Positions 52,637 through 61,927 of a stretch of 64,000 bases of DNA are shown here, piece after piece. The notes beneath the pieces are model-generated. The model had not been told where the DNA came from, made no database searches, and was given only the letters and a program-made list of their open reading frames with translations. How positions within the stretch are numbered: the first letter of the stretch is position 1; every line of letters starts with the position of its first letter. Both the position numbers and the translations under genes were made by a program. This DNA comes from Lentzea aerocolonigenes (GTDB lineage Bacteria > Actinomycetota > Actinomycetes > Mycobacteriales > Pseudonocardiaceae): contig NZ_BBOJ01000001.1 of the NCBI RefSeq assembly GCF_000974445.1, positions 620,001-684,000 of the forward strand, written 5' to 3'.

Positions 52637-53353
52637 CTAGAACGCCTTGTCGACGGCGTCCGCGAACTCGCCCATCGACCCGAACTCCAGGTCGTAGCTG
52701 TACTCGCCGGACGGCTGCGGCGTCGCGCCCCAGCCCGGCCGCTCGCGCCGCCGGTTGATCCACACCGACGGCAGCCCCTCCCGCTTGGCCGGGACGTGGT
52801 CGTGGAACAGGCTCTGCGCCACGTGCAGCAGGCCGGAACGGTCCACACCCAACGAACCGAGCGTGGTGTCCAGCGCCCGGAAGTGGTTCTCTGCGGGCTT
52901 GTACCCGCCGACGTCCTCCGCGGTGATGATCGCGGCGAAGTCCCCGCGCAGCTGCCGGTTGCTGCCCGCGAACCCCGCGCGGTGCACATTGGACAGAATG
53001 ATCAATTGGTAGCGCGAAGCCAGTCGCGCCAACGCATCGGCGGAGTCGGGGAACGCCGGCCAGTCCGGCACCGACGAGCCCAGCCGCTGCGCCCACTCGT
53101 CGCTCACCTCGCGGCCCAGCGCGGCACCGGTCCGGCGGAACGCCGTGGCCAGCACGTCCGGGTACAGCCTGAACGGCGTCTCCGCCTCCACCGCTGCCTC
53201 GTGCGGGGCGTACGCGAGCAGCAGTTCCTCGTCGGGAAGATCGAGTCCCTGTTCGCGCGCCCACGGTGAGAGCACGGCGGCGATGCCAGCCTCCCAGTCG
53301 ATGAGCGTGCCGTAGCAGTCGAAGCTGAGTGCCTGGAACTTCGTCAGATCCAT
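52637..53353 (-). CDS. Haloacid dehalogenase type II (HAD hydrolase)
   Basis: A 238-residue HAD protein with motif I ALSFDCYGTLIDWEAG (nucleophile Asp11 region), motif II LIILSNVH, Lys motif GGYKPAENHF and motif IV region LFHDHVPAKREGL, which together identify the 2-haloacid dehalogenase type II group; many act on other phosphoesters. It diverges from the GntR gene with a 52-nt intergenic region holding an operator-like palindrome, so the regulator probably controls it. Confidence 0.85.
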   Translation of the reverse strand: MDLTKFQALSFDCYGTLIDWEAGIAAVLSPWAREQGLDLPDEELLLAYAPHEAAVEAETPFRLYPDVLATAFRRTGAALGREVSDEWAQRLGSSVPDWPAFPDSADALARLASRYQLIILSNVHRAGFAGSNRQLRGDFAAIITAEDVGGYKPAENHFRALDTTLGSLGVDRSGLLHVAQSLFHDHVPAKREGLPSVWINRRRERPGWGATPQPSGEYSYDLEFGSMGEFADAVDKAF

Positions 53354-53359
53354 GACCCG

Positions 53360-53374
53360 AACTGTAATACAGTT
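53360..53374. promoter_or_regulatory. GntR-type operator AACTGTAATACAGTT
   Basis: A 15-nt palindrome around a central base, with a further AACTGTA copy in direct orientation at 53375-53381 region (TTGAACTGTAGG). It lies in the 52-nt gap between the divergent HAD and GntR genes and suits a FadR/GntR-family dimer controlling both. Confidence 0.55.
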
Positions 53375-53405
53375 GAACTGTAGGGCAACTGGTTAAACTA
53401 GCCGC

Positions 53406-54056
53406 ATGTCAGCCCTGGACGGTCTCGAGGTGCGCCGCACGACGACGGCCCAGCAGCTCGCCGACGGCCTCGCCGAACGGATCATGGCCGGTGCCTTCGG
53501 CCCTGGTGACAGGCTCAGGGAGAGCGCGATCGCGGCCGAGCTGGGCGTCGCGCGCAACACCATCCGCGAGGCCGTCCGCATCCTCGAGCTCACCGGTCTG
53601 GTCCGCTACGAGGTCAACCGCGGCGCCGTCGTCATCGCACCCACGCCGGAGAACGTCGAGGCGCTCTACACCGCCCGCGAACGGCTGGAGACCGCCGCGG
53701 TCGCCCGCACCCCGCGCCCGGAGCAGCTCGACGCGATCACCGCGGCGTTCGAGGAGCTGCGCGCAGCTGCGGAAGCCGGCGACCTGCGCGCGATCGTCGA
53801 CCGCGATCTCGCGTTCCACCAGGCGATCGTCGCGTTGCTCGACAGCTCCCGGCTCGACGAGTTCTTCGCCGCGTTGACCAAGGAGCTGCGCTTCTACCTC
53901 ACGGTCCTGACCAGGTCCGAGACGCCGGACGAGGTCGTCGCCGAGCACCAGGTCATCCTCGACGCCATCCGTCTCGGCGACCGCGACAGGGCGGTCGCCG
54001 AGATCCGCGCCCACGTCGACGCGAGCGTTCAGCGCCTCAAGGCGATGCTGGCCTGA
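53406..54056 (+). CDS. GntR family transcriptional regulator (FCD domain)
   Basis: A 216-residue regulator with an N-terminal winged helix (TAQQLADGLAERIMAGAFGPGDRLRESAIAAELGVARNTIREAVRILE, about 12-60) and an all-helical FCD ligand-binding domain (about 85-210) with HQAIVALLDSSRLDEFF and EHQVILDAIRLGDRDRAVAEIRAHV, supplying the metal-binding His residues. It probably represses the divergent HAD gene in response to a small acid. The HAD/GntR pair interrupts the conserved yqeY-ponA2 neighbourhood. Confidence 0.88.
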   Translation: MSALDGLEVRRTTTAQQLADGLAERIMAGAFGPGDRLRESAIAAELGVARNTIREAVRILELTGLVRYEVNRGAVVIAPTPENVEALYTARERLETAAVARTPRPEQLDAITAAFEELRAAAEAGDLRAIVDRDLAFHQAIVALLDSSRLDEFFAALTKELRFYLTVLTRSETPDEVVAEHQVILDAIRLGDRDRAVAEIRAHVDASVQRLKAMLA

Positions 54057-54057
54057 G

Positions 54058-56517
54058 CTATCTGGGTTCCCCGGGCTCGGTCGGCAGTGTGATCGGCGGT
54101 GGCTCGTTCGGGTTGCCGGGATTGCCCGGCTGGCCCGGTGGGGCCGGCGGCTGGTTCGACGGTTCCGTCGCCACGGGAGGTGGCACGTACCCCGAGCTCA
54201 CCGAGAGCGTGATCACCGTGCCGCGCAACGCGTTGCCGCGCGGCGACTGGCTCACGACCGTCCCCTTCGACTGTTCGGAGTTGACCGTCTGCTGGCTCAC
54301 CTTGTAGCCGGCCTGTTCCAGGATCCGCACGGCGTCGTTGACCTGCCTGCCCACGACGTCCGGCACCTGGATCTCCCTGCCGCCCTTGAGGTAGCGCTGC
54401 TCGACCGGCGCCAGCTGCTTCACCGGCAACGACGCGTGCATCTTCGTCATGGTGTCGAACCACGTCCTTGCGGGGATCGTGCCGCCGAAGATGTTGCCGT
54501 TGCCGCACAACCGTGGTGCGCCCGCACCCGCCAGGCAGATCGGGCGTGGCGAGGTGCCGTCGTTGAACGTCTGCACGGCGCCCGCGAAGTCGGGGGTCGC
54601 GCCGATGAACGCGGCCGACTTGTACTCCTCGGTGGTGCCCGTCTTCGCGATCATCGGGCGGGTCCACTTGGCGGCGCGGGCGGCCGCGGCGGCGGTGCCG
54701 CTGCCCTGGTCGTCCTTGCTCATGCCGGCGGCGAGACCGTTCGCCAGGCCCTCGGCCACGACCTGCTCGCACGGTGCCTCGTTGACCGGGACGGCCTTGC
54801 CGTTGCGGTCGAGCACCTTGGCGATCGGGGTCGGCGGGCACCACTTGCCGCCGCTCACGATGGTCGCGACGACGTTCGCGAGCTCCAGAGTGGACACCGG
54901 TGCCGGTGACAGCGTGAACGACGCGTTGCCGCCGTTCTGCTTGTAGAACTCGGTCTGCGAGATGCGGTTCTGCTTGTCCTTGGCCTTCGGGTCCGGCCGG
55001 GTGCCCTGCAGGTTCGTCGCCATCGTCTCGCGCATGCCCAGACGCGACGCCATGTCGACCACGGCGTCCATGCCGGTCTGTTCCTCGAGGATCACGAAGC
55101 CGGTGTTCGGCGAGGTTGCGAGGGCCTGCTGCAACGACATCGACGACGGGTAGCTGCCGTCGAAGTTCGAGAGGCAGTACCAGCGCGTGCCGGGCTCACC
55201 GGTGCTCGGGCAGCGCTGGGCGCCACCCTTGAACACGCGGGAGACGTGGTGGGTCGGCGTCGCGATGGTGTTCTCGATGCCGAGACCCTTCTCCAGCGCC
55301 GCCGCGGCCGTGAAGACCTTGTAGACCGAACCCGCGCCGAACTTGTTCTCCACACCGCTCGGCAGGTCGTAGGTCGTCTGCCGCTGGTCGGCCTTCAGGC
55401 CGTAGTCGCGGTTCGCGACGAGCGCCAGCACCTCGTGGCGTTCCTTGCCCGGCCGGACGATCGCCATCGTGTTCGCGATGCCGTCGATGTTCTTGCCGAC
55501 ACCCGCCTCCGCCGCGGCCTTCGCGGTCGAGGTGGCTGCTCTGTCCAAAGTGGTCTGAATGGTGTAGCCGCCGGTGCGGAGCTGTTCTTCGCTGAACCCG
55601 GCGCGTTGCAGGTAATTCACAACGTACGAACAGAAGAAACCGTTTTCCGGACCGGCGCCGACACAACCGTTCGGTGGTGTGCGAACAGGGTTCGCGAGTC
55701 CGAGTCCTTCCTTCTTCGCCGCCTCGCCCGCGTCGCGCGACAGCTTGTCGTTCTCGACCATCCTGTCGATCACTTTGTTGCGCCGCTCCAGCGCTTTGTC
55801 CGGATACGCTTCGGGGTCGAGTGCTGACGGACTGTTCACCATTCCGGCGAGCATCGCGGCCTGAGGGACCGTCAACTTGTCCGGCGTGGTGTTGAAGTAA
55901 GCCTGGGACGCCGCCGCGATGCCGTAAATGGTGGAACCGAATGGCACGACGTTCAGGTACCTGGCGAGGATCTCCTCCTTGCCGAGCTTTCGCTCCAGCT
56001 GCAGGGAGATCCGGGCCTCGCGCATCTTGCGCGCGATGGTCTGCTCCTGGGCCTTGGCCTGCTCCAGCTTGTTGTTCCGCGCCACGACGTGGACCAGGTA
56101 GTTCTTGACGTACTGCTGCGTCAGCGTCGAGGCGCCCTGCGACACCGAGCCGCTGACCTGGTTCGTCAGACCGGCACGGATGGTGCCCTTCCAGTCCACG
56201 CCCTGGTGCTCGTAGAACCGGCGGTCCTCGACCGAGATCAGCGCCGCCTTCATGGTCGGCGAGATCTTCTCGGGAGGTGTCAGCACTCTGTACTGGTCGA
56301 ACAGGTAGGCGATCGGCGCCCCGTCCTTGTCGGTGACCGTCGTGATCAGCGGGGGGTCCGTGGTCACGAGGTCGGCCGAGATGCTGTCCACCGTGTCGCT
56401 GGCGCGGTTGGACACGAGGCCCGTCGCGCCCACCACTGGGAACAGCATGCCGGCGAGGAGAACCCCAGCCAGCAGGCACAGGCCGAGCATCTTGAGCACG
56501 CCATTCCTGACTCGCAC
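54058..56517 (-). CDS. ponA2: Bifunctional penicillin-binding protein with PASTA domain (PonA2-like)
   Basis: An 819-residue class A PBP starting at GTG 56517. One TM helix (about 10-32) precedes the GT51 transglycosylase domain (about 60-235: EDRRFYEHQGVDWKGT, GASTLTQQYVKN, RKMREARISLQLERKLGKEEIL). The transpeptidase domain (about 330-650) has SVYK (near 395), SPNTG and IAKTGTTEEYKSAAF. One PASTA domain (about 700-765, VPDVVGRQVNDAVRILEQAGYKV) and a Pro-rich tail follow. It polymerises and crosslinks peptidoglycan. Next to whiB4, as ponA2 is in Mycobacterium tuberculosis. Confidence 0.93.
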   Translation of the reverse strand: MRVRNGVLKMLGLCLLAGVLLAGMLFPVVGATGLVSNRASDTVDSISADLVTTDPPLITTVTDKDGAPIAYLFDQYRVLTPPEKISPTMKAALISVEDRRFYEHQGVDWKGTIRAGLTNQVSGSVSQGASTLTQQYVKNYLVHVVARNNKLEQAKAQEQTIARKMREARISLQLERKLGKEEILARYLNVVPFGSTIYGIAAASQAYFNTTPDKLTVPQAAMLAGMVNSPSALDPEAYPDKALERRNKVIDRMVENDKLSRDAGEAAKKEGLGLANPVRTPPNGCVGAGPENGFFCSYVVNYLQRAGFSEEQLRTGGYTIQTTLDRAATSTAKAAAEAGVGKNIDGIANTMAIVRPGKERHEVLALVANRDYGLKADQRQTTYDLPSGVENKFGAGSVYKVFTAAAALEKGLGIENTIATPTHHVSRVFKGGAQRCPSTGEPGTRWYCLSNFDGSYPSSMSLQQALATSPNTGFVILEEQTGMDAVVDMASRLGMRETMATNLQGTRPDPKAKDKQNRISQTEFYKQNGGNASFTLSPAPVSTLELANVVATIVSGGKWCPPTPIAKVLDRNGKAVPVNEAPCEQVVAEGLANGLAAGMSKDDQGSGTAAAAARAAKWTRPMIAKTGTTEEYKSAAFIGATPDFAGAVQTFNDGTSPRPICLAGAGAPRLCGNGNIFGGTIPARTWFDTMTKMHASLPVKQLAPVEQRYLKGGREIQVPDVVGRQVNDAVRILEQAGYKVSQQTVNSEQSKGTVVSQSPRGNALRGTVITLSVSSGYVPPPVATEPSNQPPAPPGQPGNPGNPNEPPPITLPTEPGEPR

Positions 56518-56623
56518 GCAGGTCAGCGTACGCCGTACACGAACGGGTGAAGGTGATCAGTAAGGCCCGTTACGCAGCATGAGTAGAAGTGCGCAAGACA
56601 GGTAACAGTCGGGTGACCCAGGG

Positions 56624-56652
56624 TTGGACGTGGAACCGAACGGCACTACAGT
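56624..56652 (+). promoter_or_regulatory. Strong sigma70-type promoter of whiB4
   Basis: TTGGAC (56624-56629) and TACAGT (56647-56652) are separated by exactly 17 nt. Transcription would start near 56659, leaving a leader of about 97 nt before the ATG. Confidence 0.6.
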
Positions 56653-56673
56653 CCGTCAACGTCCAAGGAATGT

Positions 56674-56697
56674 TGCCGTAGCTCGAACGCTACGGCA
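56674..56697 (+). promoter_or_regulatory. 9-bp hairpin in the whiB4 leader
   Basis: TGCCGTAGC (56674-56682) pairs perfectly with GCTACGGCA (56689-56697), loop TCGAAC. It lies in the predicted untranslated leader of whiB4, 58 nt before the start codon. Confidence 0.45.
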
Positions 56698-56755
56698 TCC
56701 GTGGCAGGGGTGTGGCGGATTTTCCACATTTGGACAGCACTGAGGAGTGGGGGAT

Positions 56756-57046
56756 ATGAACCAGGGGGATTGGCGTATCAACGCTTCGTGCCGAGATGAG
56801 GAGCCCGACCAGCTCTTCGTCCGAGGTGCGGAGCAGCGCAAGGCGAAGCTCGTGTGCCTGGGTTGCCCAGTTCGCATGGAATGCCTGGCCGAAGCGCTGG
56901 ACAACAGGATCGAGTTCGGGGTCTGGGGAGGCATGACCGAGCGCGAACGCCGCGCTCTGCTGCGCCGCCGTCCGGACGTCGAATCGTGGCTCGAGCTCCT
57001 CGACAACGCACGTCAGGAGCACCTCGAGGACACGAGGGTCGGCTAG
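56756..57046 (+). CDS. whiB4: WhiB family iron-sulfur regulator (WhiB4-like)
   Basis: A 96-residue WhiB protein with the four cluster-ligating cysteines Cys12, Cys34, Cys37 and Cys43 (CxxC spacing intact), the GVWGGMTERERRALLRRRP turn (about 56-74) and DEEPDQLFVRG. The sequence and the ponA2/ArsA context match WhiB4 of Mycobacterium tuberculosis, a redox-responsive regulator. ATG 56756 is set by GAGTGGGGG; a GTG 9 bases earlier is in frame. Confidence 0.9.
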   Translation: MNQGDWRINASCRDEEPDQLFVRGAEQRKAKLVCLGCPVRMECLAEALDNRIEFGVWGGMTERERRALLRRRPDVESWLELLDNARQEHLEDTRVG

Positions 57047-57050
57047 CAGC

Positions 57051-58175
57051 TCACTCCCCGGCGAGCCGCCGACCTATCTCCCGGAGGCCGTCCAGGTCGT
57101 GCACGTCCGCGGGCAACGCGGGCACGCCGACCAGCGAAACACCGGGGTGAGCACGTGTGAACCGGGCCAGCAGCCGCTTTTCCCGATCAGCGACTGCTAC
57201 CCGGTCCGCATGCAGCCGGAGAACCGCCGCGGCGAGCGGCGCCTCACCGGAGCGGTCCAGGTCGTCCGCTGCGGCGATCGCCTTCGCCGCGGGCAGGTCC
57301 GCCGCGAGCACGGGATGAGTCCTGTTCGCGACCAGCCCGCACAACGGCATGCCCTCGGCGCTGAGCCGTTCCACGAAGTAGCTCGCTTCGCGCAACGCGT
57401 CCGGTTCCGCCGCCGCCACCACCACGAACCCGGTGCCCGGTGAGCGGAGCAGCTCGTACGTGCGCTGGGCACGTTCGCGGAATCCGCCGAACATGCTGTC
57501 GAAAGCCTGCACGAACGTCGACGCGTCCTGCAGCAGCTGACCGCCGACGATCGTGGACACCGCACGCGTGAAGAGGCTGAAGCCGGTACCGACGATCTTG
57601 AGCAGGCCGCGGCCGCTCGCCCGTGCCGGCGCCGACAGCATCCTGATGAACTTGCCGTCGAGCACCGTCGACAGCCGCTGCGGCGCGTCCAGGAAGTCCA
57701 GCGCCGACCGCGACGGCGGGGTGTCGACGATGATCAGGTCCCACTCGTCCTGCGCGACCAGCTGACCCAGCTTCTCCATCGCCATGTACTCCTGCGTGCC
57801 GGAGAACGACGAGGAAATGGTCTGGTAGAAGGGGTTCGACAGGATCTGGTCGGCCCGGTCGCGGCCCGCGTGGGTCAGCACCATGTCGTCGAACGTGCGA
57901 CGCATGTCCAGCATCATCGCGAACAGCTCGCCCTTGGGCTCGAAGCCCTCGACGACGACCTCGCGCGGGTGGTTGTCGAGCTCCCGCAGGCCGAGCGACT
58001 GCGCGAGCCTGCGCGCCGGGTCGATCGTCAGCACGACGACGCGCCGGCCCCGTTCCGCCGCTCGCAACGCCAGCGCCGCGGCCGTGGTCGTCTTGCCGAC
58101 ACCGCCCGAGCCGCAGCACACGAGCACGCGGGTCGCCGGGTCGTCCAGCAACGGGTCGAACTCGAGCTTGTTCAC
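57051..58175 (-). CDS. ArsA-like anion-transporting ATPase, second copy
   Basis: A 374-residue P-loop ATPase of the ArsA/GET3 group with a deviant Walker [24 protein letters not shown] (about 20-42), switch region [15 protein letters not shown], and [19 protein letters not shown] (about 141). It lacks the ArsA metal-site cysteines, so arsenite transport is unlikely; a role in membrane protein or envelope homeostasis is inferred. Overlaps the upstream copy by 4 nt (GTGA). Confidence 0.88.
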   Translation of the reverse strand: MNKLEFDPLLDDPATRVLVCCGSGGVGKTTTAAALALRAAERGRRVVVLTIDPARRLAQSLGLRELDNHPREVVVEGFEPKGELFAMMLDMRRTFDDMVLTHAGRDRADQILSNPFYQTISSSFSGTQEYMAMEKLGQLVAQDEWDLIIVDTPPSRSALDFLDAPQRLSTVLDGKFIRMLSAPARASGRGLLKIVGTGFSLFTRAVSTIVGGQLLQDASTFVQAFDSMFGGFRERAQRTYELLRSPGTGFVVVAAAEPDALREASYFVERLSAEGMPLCGLVANRTHPVLAADLPAAKAIAAADDLDRSGEAPLAAAVLRLHADRVAVADREKRLLARFTRAHPGVSLVGVPALPADVHDLDGLREIGRRLAGE

Positions 58176-59164
58176 CGCACACCCGCCGTGACCAGCACCT
58201 CGGCCAGTTCGTAGAGCGCGGCCACGTCCACCCCGTCCGTCAGCTCAGGCAGCTCCAGCGTCGGCAGGTCCGACTCGCTGAGCAGTTCCATCGCTTCCTT
58301 CTCCGACTGCACCCGGATGGCGTGCTCCACCGTCTCGTCGGCCAGACCTTCGAGCGTGAACTCGTCGAGGTCGAGACCCGCGGCCTGCAACCCGGCGCGC
58401 ACCCGCGACTCGTCGACCCTGCCTTCGGCGGCGACCGAGATCGAACGGGCGGGCAGCCGGATCGGGTTGACCCGGTTGACCAGCACCGCACCCGGTCGCA
58501 GATCGGCGGCGTCCAGCTCGGCGACCGCGTCCAGGGTCTCGCGCACGGGCATCTCCTCCAGCAGCGCCACCAGGTGCACCGCGGTGTCACCGGAGTGCAG
58601 CAGCCGGACCACGCCCTCGCTCTGCCCCTTGATCGGCCCGACCTTCGCCAGGTCGGCCATGGCCTTGGTGACGTCGAGGAACTTCACCACGCGGCCCGTC
58701 GGCGGCGCGTCCAGCACGACGGCGTCGTAGAGGTGGCGTCCGTCGGGACCCGTCCGGTTCACGCACTCCTTGACCTTGCCGGTCAGCAGGACGTCCCGCA
58801 GGCCGGGTGCGAGCGTGGTCGCGAACTCGATGGCGCCCATCTTGCGCAGCGTCCTGCCCGCGAAGCCGAGGTTGTAGAACATCGCCAGGTACTCGAGCAG
58901 CGCGGCCTCCGCGTCGACGGCGAGCGCGTGCACCTCACCGCCGCCCGGCGCGGACGCGATCCGTTCCTCGGAGTAGGGCAGCGGGGCGCGGTCGAAGAGC
59001 TGGGCGATGCCCTGCCGGCCCTCGACCTCCACCAGCAGCACCCGGCGGCCTCCGGTGGCGAGCGCGAGCGCCAGCGCGGCCGCGATCGTGGTCTTGCCGG
59101 TGCCGCCCTTGCCGGAGACCACGTGCAGACGGGCTCGGGTCAGCTCCTCGGTCCACGACGTCAC
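58172..59164 (-). CDS. ArsA-like anion-transporting ATPase, first copy
   Basis: A 330-residue paralogue of the next gene with [25 protein letters not shown] (about 15-39) and [18 protein letters not shown] (about 148). In Mycobacterium tuberculosis the corresponding pair (Rv3679-Rv3680) forms a complex affecting redox and glycerol stress tolerance, as I recall; here the tight coupling supports a heterodimer. Confidence 0.88.
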   Translation of the reverse strand: MTSWTEELTRARLHVVSGKGGTGKTTIAAALALALATGGRRVLLVEVEGRQGIAQLFDRAPLPYSEERIASAPGGGEVHALAVDAEAALLEYLAMFYNLGFAGRTLRKMGAIEFATTLAPGLRDVLLTGKVKECVNRTGPDGRHLYDAVVLDAPPTGRVVKFLDVTKAMADLAKVGPIKGQSEGVVRLLHSGDTAVHLVALLEEMPVRETLDAVAELDAADLRPGAVLVNRVNPIRLPARSISVAAEGRVDESRVRAGLQAAGLDLDEFTLEGLADETVEHAIRVQSEKEAMELLSESDLPTLELPELTDGVDVAALYELAEVLVTAGVR

Positions 59165-59208
59165 ACCTCCAGACTAGGTGCGAAACCGGTCAGGCGTGGA
59201 CCAGCCGG

Positions 59209-59460
59209 TCAATCAGCCATGGTGAGGAAGAGAACGGCCATGGCGGTGGCGGCGACCAGCGCCCAGGCCACGACCGACGGCAGCCACAGCGCGATGCTGG
59301 CCGTGATGACGACCACGACCGCCAGTCCGATCAACCCGGCCTGCACGACGGCCGCGCGCTGGCTGTGCTTGCGGTCACGCACCTGCGCCATGGCGACGAG
59401 CACCATCACCAGCCCGCCCACGGCGAACAGGCTGGTGGCGACGATCCGCCAGGTCTCCAT
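59209..59460 (-). CDS. Small two- to three-TM membrane protein
   Basis: An 83-residue protein starting at ATG 59460 (METWRIVATSLFAVGGLVMV), with hydrophobic segments at about 6-22, 35-52 and 58-80. It lies 44 nt upstream of the ArsA pair on the same strand and may be part of the operon. Family not identified. Confidence 0.65.
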   Translation of the reverse strand: METWRIVATSLFAVGGLVMVLVAMAQVRDRKHSQRAAVVQAGLIGLAVVVVITASIALWLPSVVAWALVAATAMAVLFLTMAD

Positions 59461-59528
59461 GTGATCAAGGTAGCCCGAACGGCCGGAACCACGCATAGGT
59501 CGATCGGGTGGCGCGTTAGGCTCGGCGC

Positions 59529-59684
59529 ATGACGAAGTGGGAGTACGCGACCGTGCCGTTGTTGATCCACGCCACGAAGCAGATCCTCGACCAGTGGGGC
59601 GAGGACGGCTGGGAGCTGGTCACCGTGCTGACGAACCCGACCGGTGAGCAGCACGTCGCGTACCTGAAGCGGGTGAAGGGATGA
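59529..59684 (+). CDS. DUF4177 domain-containing small protein
   Basis: A 51-residue protein, MTKWEYATVPLLIHATKQIL then LDQWGEDGWELVTVL, which is the DUF4177 signature (WEYATVPL..LNxxGxxGWELV). ATG 59529; the stop overlaps the RidA ATG by 4 nt. The same small gene occupies this position in mycobacterial genomes. Function unknown. Confidence 0.85.
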   Translation: MTKWEYATVPLLIHATKQILDQWGEDGWELVTVLTNPTGEQHVAYLKRVKG

Positions 59685-60133
59685 CCTGGAGCACGCGCCT
59701 GAAGGAGCTCGGCGTCGAGCTCCCCGGAGTCGCCGCCCCGCTCGCCGCCTACGTGCCCGCCACGCAGAGCGGTCCCTGGGTCTTCACCTCGGGCCAGCTG
59801 CCGTTCGTCGACGGGAAGCTGCCCGCCACCGGCAAGGTCGGCGCGGAGGTCTCCCCCGAGGAGGCCAAGCAGTACGCCGCGACCTGCATCCTCAACGCCT
59901 TGGCCGCGGTCCACGCGCTCGTGGGGATTGACTCGATCAAGCGAGTCGTGAAGGTTGTCGGCTTTGTGGCCTCCGCTGAGGGCTTCACCGGTCAGCCGGG
60001 CGTCGTGAACGGTGCCTCGGAGCTGCTCGGCGAGATCTTCGGCGACGCGGGCAAGCACGCCCGGTCGGCCGTGGGGGTGGCCGAGCTGCCGATCGGCGCT
60101 CCGGTGGAGATCGAACTCATCGTCGAGGTGTGA
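59681..60133 (+). CDS. RidA family protein
   Basis: A 150-residue member of the YjgF/RidA family: [43 protein letters not shown] (about 29-72), [49 protein letters not shown] (ending [17 protein letters not shown]). It belongs to the long actinobacterial subgroup and may lack the Arg needed for imine deaminase activity (position occupied by K/H ARS AVG), so its reaction is uncertain. Confidence 0.88.
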   Translation: MTWSTRLKELGVELPGVAAPLAAYVPATQSGPWVFTSGQLPFVDGKLPATGKVGAEVSPEEAKQYAATCILNALAAVHALVGIDSIKRVVKVVGFVASAEGFTGQPGVVNGASELLGEIFGDAGKHARSAVGVAELPIGAPVEIELIVEV

Positions 60134-60134
60134 C

Positions 60135-60737
60135 ATGTCGGACACGTGCCACGAACTGCTGCTGCGACTCGCCGGCCGGCTGCCGGACGAGCTGCTGTGG
60201 CGGTACCGGGACTGGGCGGCCTCGGACGCATACGCGGTGCTCGCGCGGTCGTTGCCGCGCACTCTGCTGCACGGACGCATCCCTCTGACGGATCACGAGA
60301 TGCGCCTTTTGCAGGACGCGCTCGTGCCCTACGGGGCCGAACCGGGTGCTGTCAGTTCGGTCAAAGGGCTGGACGAACTGCCCCCCACCGACTACACCTT
60401 TTCCCCGGAGTCACCCGATCGGGTGCCGATGGGGGATTCCGCGACCGTCGTTCTCGGTGCCACGCTGCGAGGCCGGCACGGGGTCGGTGAGGTTCGCTCC
60501 TGCTGGCGCATCGGTCCGTCCGGGGTCAACCGCGTCCTGCTGGTCGCGGCGACCACCGGCCACGCCAGGCTGACCGGTGAGCTGCAGCGGGTTCTGCGGG
60601 CGTTGGGCGAACACGACCCGTGTGTCGAGGTCGTGCCGTCCGGTCTGGACCTGCCGCCCTACCACCGGGCGGCGCTGGCGGCATCGGAGCTGGTCTGCGC
60701 CGGCGCCGAGTCCGATGAGCACCTGGTGCTCAGCTAA
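60135..60737 (+). CDS. Conserved actinobacterial protein of unknown function, member 1 of a pair
   Basis: A 200-residue soluble protein starting two bases after the ridA stop. It opens [20 protein letters not shown] and continues with a helical N-terminal domain (about 1-70) and an alpha/beta C-terminal domain (about 95-195) with [26 protein letters not shown] and [12 protein letters not shown]. The N-terminus aligns with the next protein (LLLSMAGRVDDDAL). I recognise no catalytic motif. Confidence 0.65.
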   Translation: MSDTCHELLLRLAGRLPDELLWRYRDWAASDAYAVLARSLPRTLLHGRIPLTDHEMRLLQDALVPYGAEPGAVSSVKGLDELPPTDYTFSPESPDRVPMGDSATVVLGATLRGRHGVGEVRSCWRIGPSGVNRVLLVAATTGHARLTGELQRVLRALGEHDPCVEVVPSGLDLPPYHRAALAASELVCAGAESDEHLVLS

Positions 60738-60748
60738 GGAGAGTTGAC

Positions 60749-61927
60749 GTGACGAACGACGGTGTCGGCCTGCCGGTCCGTCTCCACGATCTCCTGCTGT
60801 CGATGGCCGGGCGTGTCGACGACGACGCCCTGTCGCAGGCCCGCGAGTTCCTCGCGGTCGGAGAACTGGACCGCTCGATCGAACTGCTCGTCGGCACGCT
60901 CCTCGCCGGCGGCATCCCGGTGCTGCCCGACGAGAGGGCGGCGATCACGTGGATCCTCCACGAGGTCCGCTCGGACGCCTCCCTGACCGACCGCCTGCCG
61001 GTCGTCGAGATGCTGCCGTTCCTGCGCCACCGCTTCACGTCCGAGACCGACCCGGCCTCTGACGTCGCGAGCCTGCTGACCCGCGCGGTGTCGGTGCTGC
61101 CCGACGTCCGTTCGGTGCGGTGCGTCTGGCGTTCGTCGCCGGCCGGTGCCACGCCGGGCCCGTTGCCGCAGCGCGTGGTCCTCGTGGACATCGGTCCGCA
61201 GGGCTTCGCGCCCGCGACGGCCTACCGGGTCGACGCGGTGCTGCGGAAGGCCGGCGTCCGCGCCTCGGTCGAGGTGCTGACCACCGGCACGCAGCTCAGC
61301 GACTACCACGCGTCGGCGGTGACGTCCTCACGGGCGGTGCCGATGTCCGGCGCTCCGGTGACGCCGGCCCCTCCAGCACAGCCGGCCATGGCTCATGAGC
61401 CGGCGGCGACCTGGTTCGACCAGTCGGAAGAACTTCCCGCTCCGGCGCCGGTGGCAGAGCCGACACCGGCGCCGGAGCCCGTGGAAGAGACCGGCTCACG
61501 TCGCACGCGTTCGTCTTCGTCGAATCTCGAAGGCTCGCAGCCCTTTCCTCCCAAGCCCGTGAAGCGCATCCCGATCGTGCCGACCGAGGCCGGGATCGAG
61601 CTGCTCCCCGGACCCTCGCCGATCGACCGGGCCGAGATGCTCCCCGAGCCCACGCCGATCAACAGGGCCGAGGTGACCACCGAGCTCAAGGCCGACGAGC
61701 TGGCGGCGCTGCAGGCCGCGCTGGCCGAGTCGCCCGCCGAACCGTCGTCCGTGGACGCGAACCTCAGCGAGCGCGAGCGCGCCCTGTTGCAGCAGCTGCA
61801 CGAGGAGCTGGCGCAGCGGGAGCAGACCGGTGCCAAGACGACCGACTCCGGTCGCTGGCAGATCGACAGGTCCTCGTCGCGTCAGTCGGCGTTCGGGGTG
61901 GCGAACAACGGGCACCAGCCTCAGTAG
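60749..61927 (+). CDS. Conserved actinobacterial protein of unknown function, member 2 of a pair
   Basis: A 392-residue protein starting at GTG 60749 behind AAGGAGAG. Residues about 1-190 are a folded domain related to the preceding protein (LHDLLLSMAGRVDDDALSQARE, RSVRCVWRSSPAGATPGPLPQRVVLVDIGPQG). Residues 195-330 are disordered, Pro/Ala/Glu-rich and include tandem-like IELLPGPSPIDRAEMLPEPTPINRAEV. The C-terminus has a short helix NLSERERALLQQLHEEL. Function unknown; possibly a scaffold. Confidence 0.65.
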   Translation: MTNDGVGLPVRLHDLLLSMAGRVDDDALSQAREFLAVGELDRSIELLVGTLLAGGIPVLPDERAAITWILHEVRSDASLTDRLPVVEMLPFLRHRFTSETDPASDVASLLTRAVSVLPDVRSVRCVWRSSPAGATPGPLPQRVVLVDIGPQGFAPATAYRVDAVLRKAGVRASVEVLTTGTQLSDYHASAVTSSRAVPMSGAPVTPAPPAQPAMAHEPAATWFDQSEELPAPAPVAEPTPAPEPVEETGSRRTRSSSSNLEGSQPFPPKPVKRIPIVPTEAGIELLPGPSPIDRAEMLPEPTPINRAEVTTELKADELAALQAALAESPAEPSSVDANLSERERALLQQLHEELAQREQTGAKTTDSGRWQIDRSSSRQSAFGVANNGHQPQ

